DNA of 64,000 nt from Terriglobia bacterium (GTDB taxonomy: Bacteria > Acidobacteriota > Terriglobia > Terriglobales > Acidobacteriaceae), in assembly GCA_020072645.1 (NCBI GenBank), contig JAIQGK010000006.1, positions 186,001 to 250,000 on the forward strand, in the 5' to 3' direction. The stretch's first letter is position 1. Each line of letters opens with the position of its first letter. Both the position numbers and the translations under genes were made by a program. The notes beneath the pieces are model-generated. The model saw only the letters and a program-made list of their open reading frames with translations, did not search any database and had not been told where the DNA came from. Of this stretch, positions 1 through 8,925 are shown one piece after another.

Positions 1-1
1 G

Positions 2-328
2 GTCGCAGAAGAGATTGGAGTTCATCCATCCACGGTGAGCCGGGCAGTTGCCAGCAAATACGTTCATACTTCGCAAGGTGTGTTTGAACTGCGCTACTTT
101 TTCTCAGAAAGCGTGCAGGGCCCTGAAGGCGCGGGCACATCGCTGCTGATCCTGAAGCGCCGCGTTAAGAAGCTGATTGAAGAAGAAGATCCTGCCCATC
201 CGCTGACCGACGACCAGATCACACGCGTCTTGCAGTCGCAAGGCATCCAGGTGACGCGGCGCACAGTGGCGAAATATCGCGAAGACATGAAGATACCCAG
301 CACGCATCAAAGGAGGACGAAGAGCTAA
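2..328 (+). CDS. rpoN: RNA polymerase sigma-54 factor, C-terminal part (5' truncated by window)
   Basis: This is the C-terminal 108 residues of sigma-54, the sigma factor that recognises -24/-12 promoters and needs AAA+ activators. The frame is open to the left edge; the GTG at position 35 is an internal codon, not a start. Residues encoded near positions 2-55 form a helix-turn-helix (VAEEIGVHPSTVSRAV), and TRRTVAKYRE near positions 257-286 matches the RpoN box (consensus ARRTVAKYRE) that contacts the -24 element. hpf follows 131 nt downstream, the usual neighbour of rpoN. An NtrC-type sigma-54 activator lies at 42119-43483. Confidence 0.96.
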   Translation, partial: VAEEIGVHPSTVSRAVASKYVHTSQGVFELRYFFSESVQGPEGAGTSLLILKRRVKKLIEEEDPAHPLTDDQITRVLQSQGIQVTRRTVAKYREDMKIPSTHQRRTKS

Positions 329-459
329 ATCGGGAAGCGCGGACACATCCGAGCCGGCGCTTTTCGGGCAGACGTTAAAAAGCCGCCTGTACCCGTGCCG
401 TATCTCCCAAAGCACCCGGCAGACGACTCTCAGTTGGACCCAATTTCAGGAGGGAGTCA

Positions 460-1062
460 ATGAACGTCGAATATACTGGCCGCCAGTACGAAATCACTCC
501 TATCACCCGCAAGCAGGTCGAAGGCGGGCTTGAAAAAATCCAGAAAATCCTTGGCACATTTGAGACGCACGTGATTCTCTCAACGGAGAAACGCCGTCAT
601 ATTGCGGAGATCACAATTACAGTGCGCAATCACGCCCCGATTGTTGGCCTCTCTGAAGCCCAGGAGATGAATACAGCAATAGGAGGAGCGCTGGACAAGA
701 TCGAGCGCCAGGCCGTGAAATACAAGACGCGATGGAAGAGCAAGAAACGCCAGGCACGAAAAAAAATGGAATTAGCCGGCGAGTCGCAACAAGAACCCAC
801 GATCGCCATTGCAGTAAACGGCGACCTGACGACGGCTGTGCCGGTAAAGGTCCACAGTTTTCCCAGCAGAGTAAAAGTGACTGAGACGCACGTGACCAAG
901 AGCTCTGATTCGGTCTCATACAAGCCTTTGACTTTGGAGGAAGCGGTAAAAGAAGCAGAATTTCGCGACCGCGAAGTATTTGTTTTTCGCGATCTGGAAG
1001 GCAGAGTGAAGGTGCTGCATCGCAAGCGTGACGGGAAAATGGAGTTGATCGAAGCGCCGTGA
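460..1062 (+). CDS. hpf: Long-form ribosome hibernation promoting factor
   Basis: A 200-residue protein of the long HPF (S30AE/RaiA) family, which binds the 30S decoding region in stationary phase and dimerises 70S ribosomes into inactive 100S particles. Residues 1-100 are the beta-alpha-beta ribosome-binding domain (MNVEYTGRQYEIT..., basic segment KYKTRWKSKKRQARKK). A linker leads to the C-terminal dimerisation domain at about 145-195 (KPLTLEEAVKEAEF...VFRDLEGRVKVLHRK). The ATG follows a strong AGGAGGG at 448-454. Position after rpoN and length agree with long HPF proteins. A perfect hairpin terminator follows. Confidence 0.95.
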   Translation: MNVEYTGRQYEITPITRKQVEGGLEKIQKILGTFETHVILSTEKRRHIAEITITVRNHAPIVGLSEAQEMNTAIGGALDKIERQAVKYKTRWKSKKRQARKKMELAGESQQEPTIAIAVNGDLTTAVPVKVHSFPSRVKVTETHVTKSSDSVSYKPLTLEEAVKEAEFRDREVFVFRDLEGRVKVLHRKRDGKMELIEAP

Positions 1063-1120
1063 TTTTCACATTTGGCATTCAAACAGTTCCATTATCGTGG
1101 ACTGTAACGATTTAGATATA

Positions 1121-1152
1121 AAAACCCGCTGAGCTCAGGCCCAGCGGGTTTT
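1121..1152. terminator. Bidirectional Rho-independent terminator after hpf
   Basis: A perfect 11-bp stem, AAAACCCGCTG (1121-1131) with CAGCGGGTTTT (1142-1152), closes a 10-nt loop. The A/T flanks give a U-tract in both directions, so it can end hpf from the left and the converging PfpI gene (stop at 1180) from the right. Confidence 0.85.
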
Positions 1153-1179
1153 GTCATAGCTTATACGTTATTTTAAATC

Positions 1180-1749
1180 TTACGCGGCTGGCCGCTTTTG
1201 TTGAACTCCTGCGCTAAACAGCTCGATCATGGCGCGATTGAATGCGGGAATATCATCGGGCTTGCGGGCTGTCACAAGATTGCCGTCGGTGACTGCTTCC
1301 TTATCGACCCACTCCGCACCGGCATTGCGGATATCAGTCTTGAGCGAAGGCCACGACGCGATCTTGCGGCCGCGCGCCACGCCGGCTTCAATGATCGTCC
1401 ATGGACCATGGCAGATTGCCGCCACGGGTTTGCCTGCGTCAAAGAACGATTTCACGAAAGCGACGGCCTTCGGTTCCATGCGCAGCTTGTCTGGGTTGAT
1501 CACTCCGCCGGGAAGCAGTAGAGCGTCAAAGTCTTCCGGCTTTGCGTTATCAAGCGTGAGATCTGCCGGGACTTCCTTGCCCCACTTTGTCATGTCCCAG
1601 CCCTTTACGGGCCCTTCTTTCAGCGATACGACTTTGGTTTCAGCACCGGCTTTGTTCAAAGCTTCGCGAGGTTGCAATAGCTCGACTTGCTCAAATCCAT
1701 CGGTGACCAAAATTGCTATTTTCTTGCCTTTCAGATTTTCATTAGCCAT
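1180..1749 (-). CDS. DJ-1/PfpI family protein (type 1 glutamine amidotransferase fold)
   Basis: A 189-residue protein of the DJ-1/PfpI superfamily, whose members act as stress-induced deglycases, chaperones or peptidases. Near the N-terminus ILVTDGFEQVEL holds the conserved glutamate, and AAICHGPWTI holds the nucleophile-elbow cysteine followed by histidine. The ORF extends upstream to 1890, but the ATG at 1749 has AAGGAAAGGA just ahead and the family begins there (MANENLKGKKIAILVTDGFE). It is the last of three co-directional genes after the alcohol dehydrogenase, separated by 116 nt containing a strong hairpin. The exact reaction cannot be read from sequence. Confidence 0.92.
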   Translation of the reverse strand: MANENLKGKKIAILVTDGFEQVELLQPREALNKAGAETKVVSLKEGPVKGWDMTKWGKEVPADLTLDNAKPEDFDALLLPGGVINPDKLRMEPKAVAFVKSFFDAGKPVAAICHGPWTIIEAGVARGRKIASWPSLKTDIRNAGAEWVDKEAVTDGNLVTARKPDDIPAFNRAMIELFSAGVQQKRPAA

Positions 1750-1811
1750 TTTGTGATTCCTTTCCTTCAGAAATAAATGCTTTTCAATATGAGTGTGTTT
1801 GGAATAAATGA

Positions 1812-1844
1812 CAGACGCGCGCCGGTATGAGCCGGCGCGGTCTG
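1812..1844 (-). other. Strong intercistronic hairpin between alcohol dehydrogenase and PfpI genes
   Basis: CGCGCCGG (1818-1825) pairs with CCGGCGCG (1832-1839) around a 6-nt loop, and CAGAC (1812-1816) pairs with GTCTG (1840-1844) after a one-base bulge: about 13 bp. No T-run follows on the minus strand, so RNA processing or stabilisation fits better than intrinsic termination. The function is inferred. Confidence 0.6.
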
Positions 1845-1865
1845 CCAACAAATCAGAGAATGCGA

Positions 1866-3062
1866 CTAAGCTGCGGCTCCATTTGCCCACGGATCAAGAA
1901 CAACCTTGGTGCAATGGTCCTGCTTGTCGCGGAACACTTTGTACATCTCAGGGGCCTTGTCGATGGGCACCCGGTGGCTTATGACAAAGCTGGGATCGAT
2001 CTTGCCACCCTGAATCAACTCCAGCAGCGGTTTCATGTAGCGCATCATGTGCGTCTGGCCGGTCTTCATGGTCAGGGCTTTATTCACATAAGCGCCCATT
2101 GGCATTTTGTCGATGAATCCGCCGTACACACCCGGGACGGAAACCGTACCACCCTTACGGCAGGCCATAATGGCCTGCCGCAGGACTCCAGGACGGTCAG
2201 GCTGCATCTTTAACATCTGCTTTGTCCTGTCGATGGCCCACATTGGTCCGCTGTAATGCGCTTCCATTCCCACGGCGTCCATGCAGGCGTCTGGACCGAT
2301 GTTGCCGGTCATGTCTTTCAGAAGCTGAACGACGTCGTCAACTTCTTCATAATTGATGATTTCCGCGCCAGCCTGCTCGGCCAGTTGCAGACGGTAGTCA
2401 AAGCGGTCAATGGCGATCACACGTTCAGCGCCGAGAAGGAAAGCGCTGCGAATCGCGAACTGTCCCACAGGGCCGCAGCCCCAGATTGCCACCGTGTCGC
2501 CAGGCTTGATGTTGCAGTTTTCCGCGCCCATATAACCTGTTGGAAAAATGTCTGAGAGAAAGACGACTTGTTCGTCGGGAATGCCGGCCGGAATTTTCAA
2601 TGGGCCCACGTCAGCAAATGGTACGCGAGCGTATTGCGCCTGGCCTCCGGCGTAGCCGCCCAGCATGTGTGTGTAACCGAATAAACCTGAAGGCGAATAG
2701 CCCATCAGCTTTTCAGCAATCCAGTAGTTGGGGTTTGAATTGTCACAGCAGGACCACAATTGCTGCTGGCAGAAGAAACACCGCCCGCAGGCAATGGTGA
2801 AGGGTACGACCACCCGATCACCCACCTTTAGTTTTTCACGGTCGACGCCCGCGCCAATTTCCACTACTTCGCCCATGAACTCATGGCCCATGATGTCGCC
2901 TTGCTCCATGGTAGGCATCAATCCGTTGTATAAGTGCAGATCAGAACCGCAAATGCAGGTGCTGGTAATGCGGACAATCGCATCGCGCGGATTCAGAATT
3001 TTTGGATCGGGCACGTTCTCCACAGTCATCTTCTCAGTGCCCATCCAGCAAACTGCTTTCAT
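1866..3062 (-). CDS. Zinc-dependent alcohol dehydrogenase, formaldehyde-dehydrogenase-like (MDR family)
   Basis: A 398-residue medium-chain dehydrogenase/reductase: NAD(P)-linked oxidation of an alcohol or aldehyde adduct. [13 protein letters not shown] carries the catalytic-zinc cysteine, [12 protein letters not shown] the second zinc region, and [15 protein letters not shown] the four-cysteine structural zinc site. A Rossmann segment [14 protein letters not shown] follows. Length and the extended C-terminal half resemble the glutathione-independent formaldehyde dehydrogenase branch; the substrate is not determinable. Its ATG overlaps by 4 nt the stop of the SRPBCC gene upstream, so the two are translationally coupled. 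Confidence 0.92.
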   Translation of the reverse strand: MKAVCWMGTEKMTVENVPDPKILNPRDAIVRITSTCICGSDLHLYNGLMPTMEQGDIMGHEFMGEVVEIGAGVDREKLKVGDRVVVPFTIACGRCFFCQQQLWSCCDNSNPNYWIAEKLMGYSPSGLFGYTHMLGGYAGGQAQYARVPFADVGPLKIPAGIPDEQVVFLSDIFPTGYMGAENCNIKPGDTVAIWGCGPVGQFAIRSAFLLGAERVIAIDRFDYRLQLAEQAGAEIINYEEVDDVVQLLKDMTGNIGPDACMDAVGMEAHYSGPMWAIDRTKQMLKMQPDRPGVLRQAIMACRKGGTVSVPGVYGGFIDKMPMGAYVNKALTMKTGQTHMMRYMKPLLELIQGGKIDPSFVISHRVPIDKAPEMYKVFRDKQDHCTKVVLDPWANGAAA

Positions 3063-3835
3063 GAGGCCCTCCTTTTGGCGTTTGCAATGTCAGTTAAATT
3101 TCCTTCGCCCTTGATGGGATCGTCTGGGTTGAGCACGCGCGCAATGGCTGCCATCCCAGAACGTGGCCCATGCGACTGGCCTTCTACGGTAGGAATTTCG
3201 CCGGCTTCAATCAGGGCTTTCAGACGACGCAGGTCTTGACGCATCATAAAGCTGGGGTCTTTGCCTAGAATTTTGGCCAACGCTCCCCCAATGGCGCCTG
3301 CTGGCGGCTGATAAACCACAACCACGGTGATAATGGTTCCACGGTTCCCAGGAGCATTGCGGAACTTGACGATGCCATCGACGTAAATTTCAGAATCGGG
3401 CAGGGAACGCCATGCGATCACATCGTCTTTGCGATCAAAAGCAATTTCTGCGTCCCAGATAACGCGCCTGCCCAGCGGGCCAATGGCGGTCCACCTGGAG
3501 CGGCTATCGCTCAGGAGCGTGACGGATTCAAGATGACGCATGAATAGCGGCAAGTTTTCAAACTTACTCCAGAACTCGTACGCCTGTTCCGGAGTACAGT
3601 TCAGCAGGATACTGCTGCGGGCGATCAGTTCCCGTTGGCGGGTGCCGGCCTTGGCTCCCGCATAAGATAGAAGTCCGCCGGCGGTTGCAATGGCAACGCC
3701 GGATTTGGAACGTTTAGACAATCCTATTAGGGCAAGCGCGCCCCCGGTGATCAGCGCACCCCAGCGGAATGCAGTAGCTGCCCGGTAACGGCGGCCTTGA
3801 GCATTCCTTAGGTGAATGCGTGCAGCTTCGCTCAT
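3059..3835 (-). CDS. SRPBCC (START/cyclase-like) domain protein with membrane-proximal N-terminus
   Basis: A 258-residue protein. Residues about 20-60 are two glycine/alanine-rich hydrophobic stretches ([30 protein letters not shown]) that probably insert in the membrane. From about residue 75 an SRPBCC fold follows ([20 protein letters not shown]...), the Polyketide_cyc/CoxG-like hydrophobic-ligand pocket. The ATG at 3835 is preferred over the in-frame start at 3925 because AAGGAAAGG stands about 12 nt upstream. It is the first gene of an operon with the alcohol dehydrogenase (4-nt overlap). The ligand is unknown. Confidence 0.82.
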   Translation of the reverse strand: MSEAARIHLRNAQGRRYRAATAFRWGALITGGALALIGLSKRSKSGVAIATAGGLLSYAGAKAGTRQRELIARSSILLNCTPEQAYEFWSKFENLPLFMRHLESVTLLSDSRSRWTAIGPLGRRVIWDAEIAFDRKDDVIAWRSLPDSEIYVDGIVKFRNAPGNRGTIITVVVVYQPPAGAIGGALAKILGKDPSFMMRQDLRRLKALIEAGEIPTVEGQSHGPRSGMAAIARVLNPDDPIKGEGNLTDIANAKRRAS

Positions 3836-4018
3836 AACAACACGACCTTTCCTTTGGGAATAATCGGTGAGATGCCACGGGGATTTGAGAGGTGCGCTCG
3901 CCAGCAGGTTTTTCGCGGAGCTCACGATGAGGAGAGAGATGAGGCGTTGCGGGTGTAAAACTTTCGTAATAGAAAAAGCGGCTGCTTGGATAACGAGTAT
4001 TAGCAGCGCTGGCTCGAA

Positions 4019-4678
4019 CTAAGGGGACGTCGGCTGCGCAGGTTCTTGCTTTTCATTCCAGAGAATAACACCAGCGCTGATGAACCAGACTGCTTGTCCG
4101 ATTACGACCATGCCAAAACCGTGCACGTTAAGCCGTATATGTCCGGAAAGAACACCTAGGATGGTCAGGGGGCCCAGAATACATCCGTAAATTCCAAGTG
4201 CCCGGTTGAAGATGCTGCTTTTTAGGATTGCTGCTGACCAGAACACAATCGCAACCGATGAGGCCACGGTAAAGATCAGGGCAAATGCCTGGTTCAAATG
4301 TCCATTGAGTGCCATAGCGGCGCGCCATGCGTCGGCTGCAGCCGGGCCGGCCTCTGACATGTGATGAAAGAGACCGGGCGTAATCAGTCCGCTTGCCGCT
4401 GCTGCAATCATCACTGCAACCTCGGCAAATCCAAACAGCACCAGCCCTGACAGCGCAAGCCGGTTGGGCGAGGCTAGCCGTTGTGTCAGGCCAAGCGCGC
4501 CCAGAAATAGTATGGGAACGCACACCAGGGCCAGCGTATGAACCGCCACATTCAGTTGCATCATGGAAGCAGCGTGTCCAGAGATCAGATCGTGTCCGGT
4601 TGGATGGAGCGCCATGGTTATAATGGTGCCCGCCATTCCCGTAATCAATGCGATTCCGCTCTTGCGATCGTCTGTCAT
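4019..4678 (-). CDS. Multi-pass membrane protein of unknown function
   Basis: About 219 residues with roughly seven hydrophobic segments (for example IALITGMAGTIITMAL, LALVCVPILFLGALGL, AVMIAAAASGLITPGLF and AVWFISAGVILW) and two lone histidines in GHDLISGHAA. I do not recognise the family. The ORF opens at a TTG (4714), but the ATG at 4678 is the more ordinary start; neither has a clear ribosome-binding site. It diverges from the TetR gene at 4761 across a short gap, the classic layout of a TetR regulator and its target, so regulation by that protein is likely. Confidence 0.7.
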   Translation of the reverse strand: MTDDRKSGIALITGMAGTIITMALHPTGHDLISGHAASMMQLNVAVHTLALVCVPILFLGALGLTQRLASPNRLALSGLVLFGFAEVAVMIAAAASGLITPGLFHHMSEAGPAAADAWRAAMALNGHLNQAFALIFTVASSVAIVFWSAAILKSSIFNRALGIYGCILGPLTILGVLSGHIRLNVHGFGMVVIGQAVWFISAGVILWNEKQEPAQPTSP

Positions 4679-4760
4679 GAGTGTGACGTTAAAATTGAAA
4701 CGCAGCGCAGTCAATATGCCCTGACCGGAAAAGCCGAGTTACGGAACAAAGGGGCCGACA

Positions 4761-5381
4761 ATGTCCGGAAAAAAGCCGGGAGCTAAATCAACACGCGCGG
4801 AAAAGTCCCGGACAAAGTCTCCCGCCAAAGTGAAAGGCAAGCCGAGAACTGACAGGCGCACGCTCCGGACGAGAGACGCGCTTGGTGATGCGCTGGTTGA
4901 GTTAATGCATGAGAGACCGTTCAAGTCTATTACCGTGCAGGATGTGCTGGATCGCGCCGGAGTCGGTCGCTCCACTTTTTACACACACTACCGCGATAAA
5001 GACGATCTGTTCATCAGCGATGTTGAGGACTTCTGGGAAATGATGTCCAGCATGCTGGATCGGAGCGGCGAAAGCTCAACGCGTGTTGCTCCCGTGCGCG
5101 AGTTGTTTTCCCACATTGCCGATGTGAAGATTTTCCGCGATGCGCTGGTCGCCGCCGGCAAAATGCACGATGTGATGGAGTTGGGCCAAGGACACTTTGC
5201 CCGCGCCATTGAGAAGCGTCTTGTGAAGCTGACCAGCGGACAGGGAACTGTGCTCGCGCAGCTTTCCGCCACGGCTCATGCGTTGGCGGGCGCACTGTTT
5301 TCATCCATGATGTGGTGGATCGACCGCGGCATGCCAGCTTCTCCCGAAGCGATGGATGAAGCCTTTCACCGACTAGTCTAG
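4761..5381 (+). CDS. TetR/AcrR family transcriptional regulator
   Basis: A 206-residue repressor-type protein. A lysine/arginine-rich leader (residues 1-35) precedes the TetR DNA-binding domain at about 36-82, with recognition segment ITVQDVLDRAGVGRSTFYTHYRDKDDLF. The rest is the helical ligand and dimerisation domain. It is divergent from the membrane protein gene at 4019-4678, with only about 80 nt between the two ATGs, so it probably represses that gene and itself. The inducer is unknown. Confidence 0.93.
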   Translation: MSGKKPGAKSTRAEKSRTKSPAKVKGKPRTDRRTLRTRDALGDALVELMHERPFKSITVQDVLDRAGVGRSTFYTHYRDKDDLFISDVEDFWEMMSSMLDRSGESSTRVAPVRELFSHIADVKIFRDALVAAGKMHDVMELGQGHFARAIEKRLVKLTSGQGTVLAQLSATAHALAGALFSSMMWWIDRGMPASPEAMDEAFHRLV

Positions 5382-5455
5382 TCGGGCGTGAACGCCTCAG
5401 CGAAGGGTTAGTCCAATGAAGCACAAATCATTCTAATCTTGCGGAGAACACAGAA

Positions 5456-5481
5456 GAGAGGCCATGAACCGGATGGCTCTC
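5456..5481. other. Hairpin between tetR and dnaX
   Basis: GAGA (5456-5459) plus GCCAT (5461-5465) pair with ATGGC (5473-5477) plus TCTC (5478-5481), with one bulged G and a 7-nt loop. There is no proper T-run, so it may be a weak terminator for the TetR gene or part of an untranslated leader. Confidence 0.35.
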
Positions 5482-5493
5482 CGGGTTTGCCTG

Positions 5494-5525
5494 TTGAAAA
5501 TCTGTCCGCTTGAAAGCGGTATAAT
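5494..5525 (+). promoter_or_regulatory. Possible sigma-70 promoter for dnaX, implying a very short leader
   Basis: A consensus TATAAT (5520-5525) lies 12 nt before the dnaX ATG at 5538. The best -35 candidate is TTGAAA (5494-5499), at a long 20-nt spacing. If it is used, transcription would start around 5532 and leave about 6 nt of leader, which fits the absence of a Shine-Dalgarno sequence before dnaX. Confidence 0.4.
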
Positions 5526-5537
5526 CTAAGTTCCAGC

Positions 5538-7328
5538 ATGAGCTATCAAGTTCTAGCGCGCAAGTACCGGCCACAGCGTTTTTCTGAGGTAATTGGGCAG
5601 GAACACGTGACCCGCACCCTGAAGAATGCCATCGATCAGCAGCGGATTGCGCACGGTTATATCTTCAGCGGTCATCGCGGCATCGGCAAAACGACCATTG
5701 CTCGCATTCTGGCTATGGCGCTGAATTGCCGTGGTATTGATGGCAAAGCGGACAAGCCGACGCCAGAACCCTGTGGCATGTGCGACTCATGCGTGGAAGT
5801 GCGTGCAGGTAGCTCGGTGGATGTAATTGAAATCGATGCGGCGACGAACCGCGGCATTGATGAGATACGGGAGCTGCGCGATGCAGCACGGTATCGACCG
5901 GCGCGTGATCGTTTCAAAATTTACATTCTGGACGAAGCGCACCAGATTACCGATGCGGCGTTCAATGCTCTGCTCAAGACACTGGAAGAGCCACCGCCAC
6001 ACATTATCTTTATGATGGCGACCACGCAGGCCGAGGATATTCCGCAGACCATCCGGTCGCGCTGCCAGCATTTCAGTTTCCACGCGGTCAAGTTCGATGA
6101 GATTGTCAGCCAATTGGGCGCGATTGCCGCCAAAGAAAATATTCAAACAGACGATGAAGCATTGGCTGTGCTGGCTGAGGCCGGCGATGGTTCCATGCGC
6201 GACGCTCTCTCCATCATGGACCAGGCCATCGCTTGCTGCGGCACCAAGCTCAGCGGTGAACTGGTGCGCGGGCTGGTTGGGAACGTGGGCTCTGAGGTTT
6301 TTGAAGATTTGATGGGCACCGTGTCGCGTGGTTCCAGTGAAGAAGCTTTGCGAACACTTGACCGGCTCATGACTGAAGGACACAACCCAGCGCATTTTGC
6401 CCGGCAGTTGGTACGTTTTCTGCGTAATACAGTGGTTGCCAAAGTAGCGGGCGACGATTCGTCGCTGCTGCAAATCTCATCGGACGAACGTGCACGCGTG
6501 GGACGGGTGGCCAGCCAGTTTTCTGAGGAAGAGCTGGCGCGGTTTCTTCAGATTATGCTTCGCACTTTCGATGAATTGGGATACCGGCAGGAGCAAAGAT
6601 TTCATCTTGAACTTGGCGTACTGAAGTTGGTCCACGCGCAGCGTATTCTTCCGTTGGAACAGATACTGAGCCAGGTTAGCGCAGAAACTCAGAAAATCCC
6701 TGACGTGCAACGGGTGGCGTCGACGCGGCCCGCACCTGTCAATGCTTCCTCGACGGCCCCAGCAATAGGCGGTGTTCCGAGGCAGCAAAGCCCCGTTTCG
6801 CCGTTTGAAGCTGATCGTGCCCGCAAAGGCCGCAGCTTCGACCCGGAAATGTCAGCAGCAACCGTGACAGCGGTCCAAGAACAGACGTCTGCAGCGGCTA
6901 TAGCAGTTGCAGTGGAAGAGCCAGAATCTACCGAAGATCCTGGGAGGGTCATGGGCCACGTGTTGGCGGAGTTGGAGAAAGCAGGGCACAAGATGTTGGC
7001 TTCAACGCTGGAAAGCGGCAGTGTGACACTGAAGGGGAATGAAGTTGTTGTGAGCATTGCTCAATCGGCGGCGGTAATTGATTTGATGATGAGCGCGGAA
7101 CCCAAGCGCCTGGCCAATGCCGCCGCCAGCACGGCAATGGGACGCCCAGCAAAAGTCAATGTGGTGAGCGGTGTTGCTGGGGCATCGAATGGAGCGACGG
7201 CCGTGGTGCGGCCACGCAATGGCGCCAGCGCGCGCAGCCGCGCGGCAGAAGACCCAATCGTACAGCGCATGCGCGAGAAATTTGGCGCAGAGATTCGCAC
7301 GGTGATTGATCATCGCGATAAGAACTAG
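5538..7328 (+). CDS. dnaX: DNA polymerase III subunit tau (clamp loader ATPase)
   Basis: A 596-residue DnaX, the ATPase of the replicative clamp loader. The canonical N-terminus MSYQVLARKYRPQRFSEVIG is followed by Walker A GHRGIGKT (45-52), four zinc cysteines (C64, C79, C82, C85), Walker B ILDEAH (130-135) and the SRC sensor (174-176). Domain III runs to about residue 370. An alanine/proline-rich linker then leads to a C-terminal segment (DPIVQRMREKFGAEIRTV) like other tau tails. I see no A-rich slippery site for gamma production. It heads the conserved dnaX-ybaB-recR operon, and no ribosome-binding site is visible before the ATG. Confidence 0.96.
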   Translation: MSYQVLARKYRPQRFSEVIGQEHVTRTLKNAIDQQRIAHGYIFSGHRGIGKTTIARILAMALNCRGIDGKADKPTPEPCGMCDSCVEVRAGSSVDVIEIDAATNRGIDEIRELRDAARYRPARDRFKIYILDEAHQITDAAFNALLKTLEEPPPHIIFMMATTQAEDIPQTIRSRCQHFSFHAVKFDEIVSQLGAIAAKENIQTDDEALAVLAEAGDGSMRDALSIMDQAIACCGTKLSGELVRGLVGNVGSEVFEDLMGTVSRGSSEEALRTLDRLMTEGHNPAHFARQLVRFLRNTVVAKVAGDDSSLLQISSDERARVGRVASQFSEEELARFLQIMLRTFDELGYRQEQRFHLELGVLKLVHAQRILPLEQILSQVSAETQKIPDVQRVASTRPAPVNASSTAPAIGGVPRQQSPVSPFEADRARKGRSFDPEMSAATVTAVQEQTSAAAIAVAVEEPESTEDPGRVMGHVLAELEKAGHKMLASTLESGSVTLKGNEVVVSIAQSAAVIDLMMSAEPKRLANAAASTAMGRPAKVNVVSGVAGASNGATAVVRPRNGASARSRAAEDPIVQRMREKFGAEIRTVIDHRDKN

Positions 7329-7336
7329 GAGAAGCC

Positions 7337-7651
7337 ATGGGCGGATTTAATTCACGCCAATTTCAAGAGATGTTGGAGAACGCACAGAAGCAGGCACAAG
7401 ACCTGCAGAGCAAGATGAAGCAGACGGTTGTCGAGGCTTCTTCCGGCGGCGGCACGGTCACCATCAAGATGAATGGGCAGAAGCAGGTGCTAGCGACAAA
7501 GATCGATCCGGAAGCGGTGAAATCCGGCGACGTGGAGATGCTGCAGGACCTTGTGACTGCAGCCGTCAACGCGGCGGGGCAGAAGGTGGATGAAGCAATG
7601 CAATCGACCGTGGGCGGCATGCTGGGCGGAATGGGAATTCCGGGAATTTAG
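7337..7651 (+). CDS. ybaB: YbaB/EbfC family nucleoid-associated protein
   Basis: A 104-residue homodimeric DNA-binding protein of the YbaB/EbfC family. The N-terminal helix ([19 protein letters not shown]), the central strand set ([24 protein letters not shown]) and a glycine/methionine-rich tail are typical. AGGAGA lies ahead of the ATG. It sits between dnaX and recR with gaps of about 8 nt, the usual order, so it is co-transcribed with them. Confidence 0.95.
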   Translation: MGGFNSRQFQEMLENAQKQAQDLQSKMKQTVVEASSGGGTVTIKMNGQKQVLATKIDPEAVKSGDVEMLQDLVTAAVNAAGQKVDEAMQSTVGGMLGGMGIPGI

Positions 7652-7659
7652 AGGGACCT

Positions 7660-8259
7660 GTGTCAAAGTTCGCCGAGCCAATGGCTCGACTGATTGATGA
7701 GTTAAAAAAACTTCCGGGCATTGGCGGCAAGAGCGCCCAGCGTCTGGCATTTCACATATTGCGCTCCAGCGCCGAAGATGCCGATGATCTGGCCGCGGCC
7801 ATCCGCAACCTTAAAGAGAAACTTCACCTTTGCTCCGTATGTAGCAACATCACGGATGTTGATCCGTGTAGCTATTGCACCAGCGCCACTAGAAATCAGC
7901 GATTGGTTTGCGTGGTTGAAGAGCCCACGAATATTGCTTCCATTGAGAAGGCCCGGTTTTATAACGGCGTTTACCATGTGCTTCACGGAGCCATTTCTCC
8001 CCTGCATGGGGTCGGGCCGGAGCATTTACGGATACCGTCGCTGATGAGACGAATTGAGAGTGGCAGCCTGGATGAAGTCATTATCGCAACTAATCCAACG
8101 ATTGAAGGCGAGGCGACCGCCGTTCATCTTACTGGTTTGCTGAAGCGTCCAGGCGTAAAGATCACGAGGATTGCCACCGGAATTCCCGCCGGTAGCGACA
8201 TTGAATATGCTGATGAAGTGACGATGCTGAAGGCGATGGAAGGCAGAAGAGAGCTGTAA
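7660..8259 (+). CDS. recR: Recombination mediator protein RecR
   Basis: A 199-residue RecR, which with RecO/RecF loads RecA at gaps. It has a helix-hairpin-helix ([16 protein letters not shown]), a C4 zinc finger (C58, C61, C70, C73) and a Toprim domain ([16 protein letters not shown] ... [16 protein letters not shown]). It starts at a GTG after GAGGGA, 8 nt after the ybaB stop. The stop runs directly into an inverted-repeat element. Confidence 0.96.
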   Translation: MSKFAEPMARLIDELKKLPGIGGKSAQRLAFHILRSSAEDADDLAAAIRNLKEKLHLCSVCSNITDVDPCSYCTSATRNQRLVCVVEEPTNIASIEKARFYNGVYHVLHGAISPLHGVGPEHLRIPSLMRRIESGSLDEVIIATNPTIEGEATAVHLTGLLKRPGVKITRIATGIPAGSDIEYADEVTMLKAMEGRREL

Positions 8260-8351
8260 CCACAAAGGACACGAAGGACACGAAGGACCACAAAGAAGTT
8301 GAACCGAGGAGTCACCTAAGTCCTTTGTGGGCCTTCGTGACCTTTGTGGTT
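8258..8351. repeat. Dispersed inverted repeat, copy 1 (ACCACAAAGGACACGAAGG type)
   Basis: The left arm 8258-8277 and right arm 8332-8351 are reverse complements at 19 of 20 positions. Inside, further CACGAAGGAC and CTTTGTGG units repeat the theme. A second copy with 25-bp perfect arms lies at 53177-53329. Sitting between recR and a converging receiver gene, it could act as a transcription stop for both. Confidence 0.85.
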
Positions 8352-8356
8352 AAGTC

Positions 8357-8734
8357 CTAATTCCTCAACTTTGCCAGTAAATCCTGGGGATGAACTGGTT
8401 TTGCAAGAATCTCAAACTCGTGCCCTTGGGCGCGGGCTTTTTCCAGTAAATCGGCGGTTGCAGCCTGGCCGGAAAAGAGAAGAATCTTGCATCCGGGCAG
8501 TGCCTTACGGATCCGGATGGCAGCTTCAATGCCGTTCATATCCGGCATGATTACATCGCTAATGATCAGGTCGGGCTTGGTTTCGCGGGCGCGATCCACG
8601 GCCGCAGTTCCCGTATAGACGGCTGAAGCGTCAAATCCGTTCTGATTGAGAATTATCGCCAGGGTGTCGGCGATAACGCGCTCGTCATCCACCACCAAGA
8701 CTCGGGGTTTGGAAGGCTGACCATTGGATGTCAA
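8357..8734 (-). CDS. Stand-alone response-regulator receiver domain protein
   Basis: A 125-residue CheY-like protein with no output domain. It has the acidic pair D16-D17 (VLVVDDERV), phospho-acceptor D60 (LIISDVIMPDMNG), S/T switch position S88 (LLFSG) and K112 (ILAKPVHP). The protein begins with a short polar leader. No kinase is adjacent; the nearest in the window is at 34091-35881. It is one of three single-domain receivers here, the others being at 14434-14808 and 52795-53172. Confidence 0.92.
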   Translation of the reverse strand: MTSNGQPSKPRVLVVDDERVIADTLAIILNQNGFDASAVYTGTAAVDRARETKPDLIISDVIMPDMNGIEAAIRIRKALPGCKILLFSGQAATADLLEKARAQGHEFEILAKPVHPQDLLAKLRN

Positions 8735-8925
8735 TTTGGGAACTCCTGTAGCGGTAAGATCAGAACCGGTTCATCGACCAAGAAACATTATAACGTGTGA
8801 CGGCCTACAGCTGTCTCTTTAACAGAGATGCTGGATTTGGCAAAAAAGAGGGCTGACCCAGGCCAACCTGCGATCAATTGGCAGCTTCTCACCTGTGGTG
8901 TAACCACATGGAGGACGTTTACTTT

